From the NCBI GenBank assembly GCA_035934405.1, contig DASYXW010000072.1, positions 62,001 to 126,000 of the forward strand: 64,000 bases of DNA. The letters are read 5' to 3'. Both the position numbers and the translations under genes were made by a program. Position 1 is the stretch's first letter, and each line of letters begins with the position of its first letter. This stretch comes from DASYXW01 sp035934405. GTDB lineage: Bacteria; Acidobacteriota; Terriglobia; UBA7540. Below are positions 62,541 to 64,000 of the stretch, in pieces. The notes beneath the pieces are model-generated. The model searched no databases. It was not told the DNA's origin and saw only the letters and a program-made list of their open reading frames with translations.

Positions 62541-63422
62541 GTGAATCATTCCGCTCATCACTCGACGAACGCGGCGCTGCCCGTGGTTCTCACCATTGCC
62601 GGCTTCGACCCTTCCGGCGGCGCCGGGATTGCGGCTGACCTCAAGACCTTCGCGGCGCACAACTGTTACGGTGTCGCTGCCCTCACCGCTCTAACCATTC
62701 AAAACACCCAAGGCGTTACCGCGTCCCATGCCGCGCCGTTCGCGAGTTTGCGCGAATGCATCCAATCGCTTTTTGACGACAGTCCGATTCGCGCCGTGAA
62801 GATCGGAATGCTCGCGACGCGCTCAAACGCCGAGGTGGTGGCCGAAACTTTGGATGCTCACCCCGATCTTCCGTCCGTGCTCGACCCGGTCTGGCGCTCG
62901 TCGAGTGGTGCGCCGCTGTTGGACGAGACCGGGTTCGCTTATCTGCGGGCCAACCTGCTGAGCCGCGCCAGCGTGGTCACGCCAAACCTGGAGGAAGCCG
63001 CCGAGCTCACCCATCTCAAAGTTGAAGACGTGAACGGCATGCGAGTGGCGGCGAGCACGCTCATCGAGATGGGCGCGCGGGCGGTGGTGGTAACCGGAGG
63101 CCACCTCGCCGACAAGGCGCCCGACAAGGCTATCGACGTGTTCGCCGATGAGACCGGCATCGAGACTTTCGTGGGCGAGCGCATGAAGCCCGAGAATACC
63201 CACGGCACCGGCTGCGCCTTCTCTTCCGCCGTCGCCGCCAACCTGGCGCTCGGCCGCCGGCTGCGTGAGTCCATCATGCTGGCCAAAGCTTACGTGGCCG
63301 AGGCTATCCGTAGAGCCTACCCCACGGGCGGAGGACGCTTGCCGCTGAACCATTTCTACCGCGTGCAGGAGTCTCCACGCGTCACCGATCACGCCCCTGC
63401 TTTGGCCGAAACGGCGCATTGA
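62541..63422 (+). CDS. thiD: Hydroxymethylpyrimidine/phosphomethylpyrimidine kinase
   Basis: 293 residues from GTG 62541 with AAAGGG upstream. Makes HMP-PP for thiamine synthesis. Ribokinase-like fold with VVLTIAGFDPSGGAGIAADLKTF at the N-terminus, VKIGMLATRSNAEVV, VLDPVWRSSSGAPLLDE, VVTPNLEEAAELTHL, VVTGGHLADKAPDKAIDVF, and the anion hole/catalytic NTHGTGCAFSSAVAANLALG near residues 218-237. Slightly longer than typical (about 265). No TPP riboswitch or other thi genes nearby. Confidence 0.93.
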   Translation: MNHSAHHSTNAALPVVLTIAGFDPSGGAGIAADLKTFAAHNCYGVAALTALTIQNTQGVTASHAAPFASLRECIQSLFDDSPIRAVKIGMLATRSNAEVVAETLDAHPDLPSVLDPVWRSSSGAPLLDETGFAYLRANLLSRASVVTPNLEEAAELTHLKVEDVNGMRVAASTLIEMGARAVVVTGGHLADKAPDKAIDVFADETGIETFVGERMKPENTHGTGCAFSSAVAANLALGRRLRESIMLAKAYVAEAIRRAYPTGGGRLPLNHFYRVQESPRVTDHAPALAETAH

Positions 63423-63538
63423 ATCAGCAGGAGGCCTTGGCTGCGGCGTGATAAAATCTCCAAGAGCAAGTTTCTTGCTGTTGGCATCGTATAAAGGAAT
63501 GAAGCGGCTCGCGGCGGCGAACGCTGAGGAGGACGGAC

Positions 63539-64000
63539 GTGCGACACCTGCCCCTGATCCTGAAAAACTGCTGGCGCAACCGGCGCCGAACGATCCTCAC
63601 CATCGCCAGCGTGGGTGTCTCCTTGTGCCTCCTGGGAGTACTGATGGCGATCTATCATGCCTTCTATTTTAGCGATCCCGCACCGGCCGAGAGCCTGCGC
63701 CTCGTCACGCGCAACCGGGTGTCGCTGGCGCTGCCCCTGCCGCAGTTTTACGGCGAGAAAATCAAGCAGATTCCGGGCGTCCGCGATGTGGAGATCGAGC
63801 AGTGGTTCGGCGGGCAGTACATTGATGATCGTCCCGAGCACATGTTTGCCCGCATGGCCGTCCAGCCCGACAAGTTTTTCGGCATCTACGGCGAGGTCCA
63901 GATGCCGGAAAATCAAAAGAAAGCATTTCAGCAGGAACGCACGGCCTGCATCGCGGGAAGGGAACTGGCGGAGAAGTACCACTGGAATCTGGGCGATAAG
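63539..64000 (+). CDS. ABC transporter permease (MacB/FtsX type), N-terminal part
   Basis: Begins at GTG 63539 after GAGGAGGAC and runs off the window (154 codons visible). Residues 1-45 have a basic start (LILKNCWRNRRRTILTIAS) and one transmembrane helix (VGVSLCLLGVLMAIYHAFYF); the rest is the start of the periplasmic MacB_PCD-like domain (LPQFYGEKIKQIPGVRDVEI, MAVQPDKFFGIYGEVQMP). Fits acidobacterial ABC permeases of the MacB family, which with an ATPase export macrolides, lipoproteins or peptides. The ATPase subunit, if adjacent, is outside the window. Confidence 0.8.
   Translation, partial: MRHLPLILKNCWRNRRRTILTIASVGVSLCLLGVLMAIYHAFYFSDPAPAESLRLVTRNRVSLALPLPQFYGEKIKQIPGVRDVEIEQWFGGQYIDDRPEHMFARMAVQPDKFFGIYGEVQMPENQKKAFQQERTACIAGRELAEKYHWNLGDK

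Overview
GC-rich bacterial chromosome segment. The gene content points to an Acidobacteriota member, probably assembled from soil or sediment DNA. Evidence for this is the expansion of secreted FG-GAP/VCBS proteins with choice-of-anchor-D tails, the GloVer-type tandem-repeat secreted proteins, the DUF6599-like and DUF5666-like proteins, a kinase-TolB-TPR fusion, frequent GTG/TTG starts, and lpxB (a Gram-negative outer membrane). The taxon is inferred from family memory, not from a search.

Layout. 1-2.5 kb: end of a Mg-chelatase-like AAA+ ATPase and its VWA partner, separated by a promoter and an AT-rich repeated leader. 2.5-7.2 kb: two paralogous secreted di-haem oxidoreductases and an FG-GAP protein. 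7.2-22.1 kb: mostly housekeeping genes (lpxB, ilvE, pilT-recX, alaS, a DUF5666-like protein, a FAD amine oxidase, GNAT, PLD, sixA) among secreted and membrane proteins of unknown function. 22.1-23.4 kb: tRNA-Leu and tRNA-Thr around a ~1 kb two-gene insert bounded by a 27-bp copy of the tRNA-Leu 5' end. 23.6-34.6 kb: minus-strand secreted and envelope genes (DUF6599-like, beta-helix protein, GloVer protein, AMIN-amidase, lytic transglycosylase, clan-A glycosidase). 35-37.7 kb: a FG-GAP protein and an HU protein. 37.9-43.1 kb: a tight four-gene plus-strand operon that looks like a RiPP pathway: 68-aa precursor-like peptide, haem-oxygenase-like diiron enzyme, Ser/Thr kinase-TPR protein, and a radical SAM protein of the RiPP-maturation C-methyltransferase type. 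43.1-48.9 kb: kelch and FG-GAP secreted proteins, a HAD hydrolase and a zf-HC2 protein. 49.4-53.5 kb: a defence island with HicB/HicA pairs (one decayed), VapBC, two DpnI-type winged-helix remnants, a REP-associated transposase with its REP array, and a predicted GATC-type restriction-modification operon. 53.7-61.3 kb: a signalling cluster led by a histidine kinase with an ethylene-receptor-type N-terminus, then two response regulators, a second sensor kinase and a multi-REC/HPt/GGDEF-like protein. 61.4-64 kb: a TPR protein, a YHS protein, thiD and the start of a MacB/FtsX-type permease.

Three classes of small repeats run through the window and partly intrude into genes: GTAG-headed REP hairpins (the transposase that may mobilise them is at 51.4-51.9 kb), CCCCGAT-n3-ATCGGGG palindromes, and 7-8 bp period minisatellites. 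A fourth motif, TTGACGGCTTT-containing 18-mers spaced 40 or 51 bp apart, lies only upstream of two minus-strand genes. The best candidate for an undescribed system is the RiPP-like operon at 37.9-43.1 kb. The ethylene-receptor-like kinase and the DpnI-domain/RM/toxin-antitoxin cluster come next.
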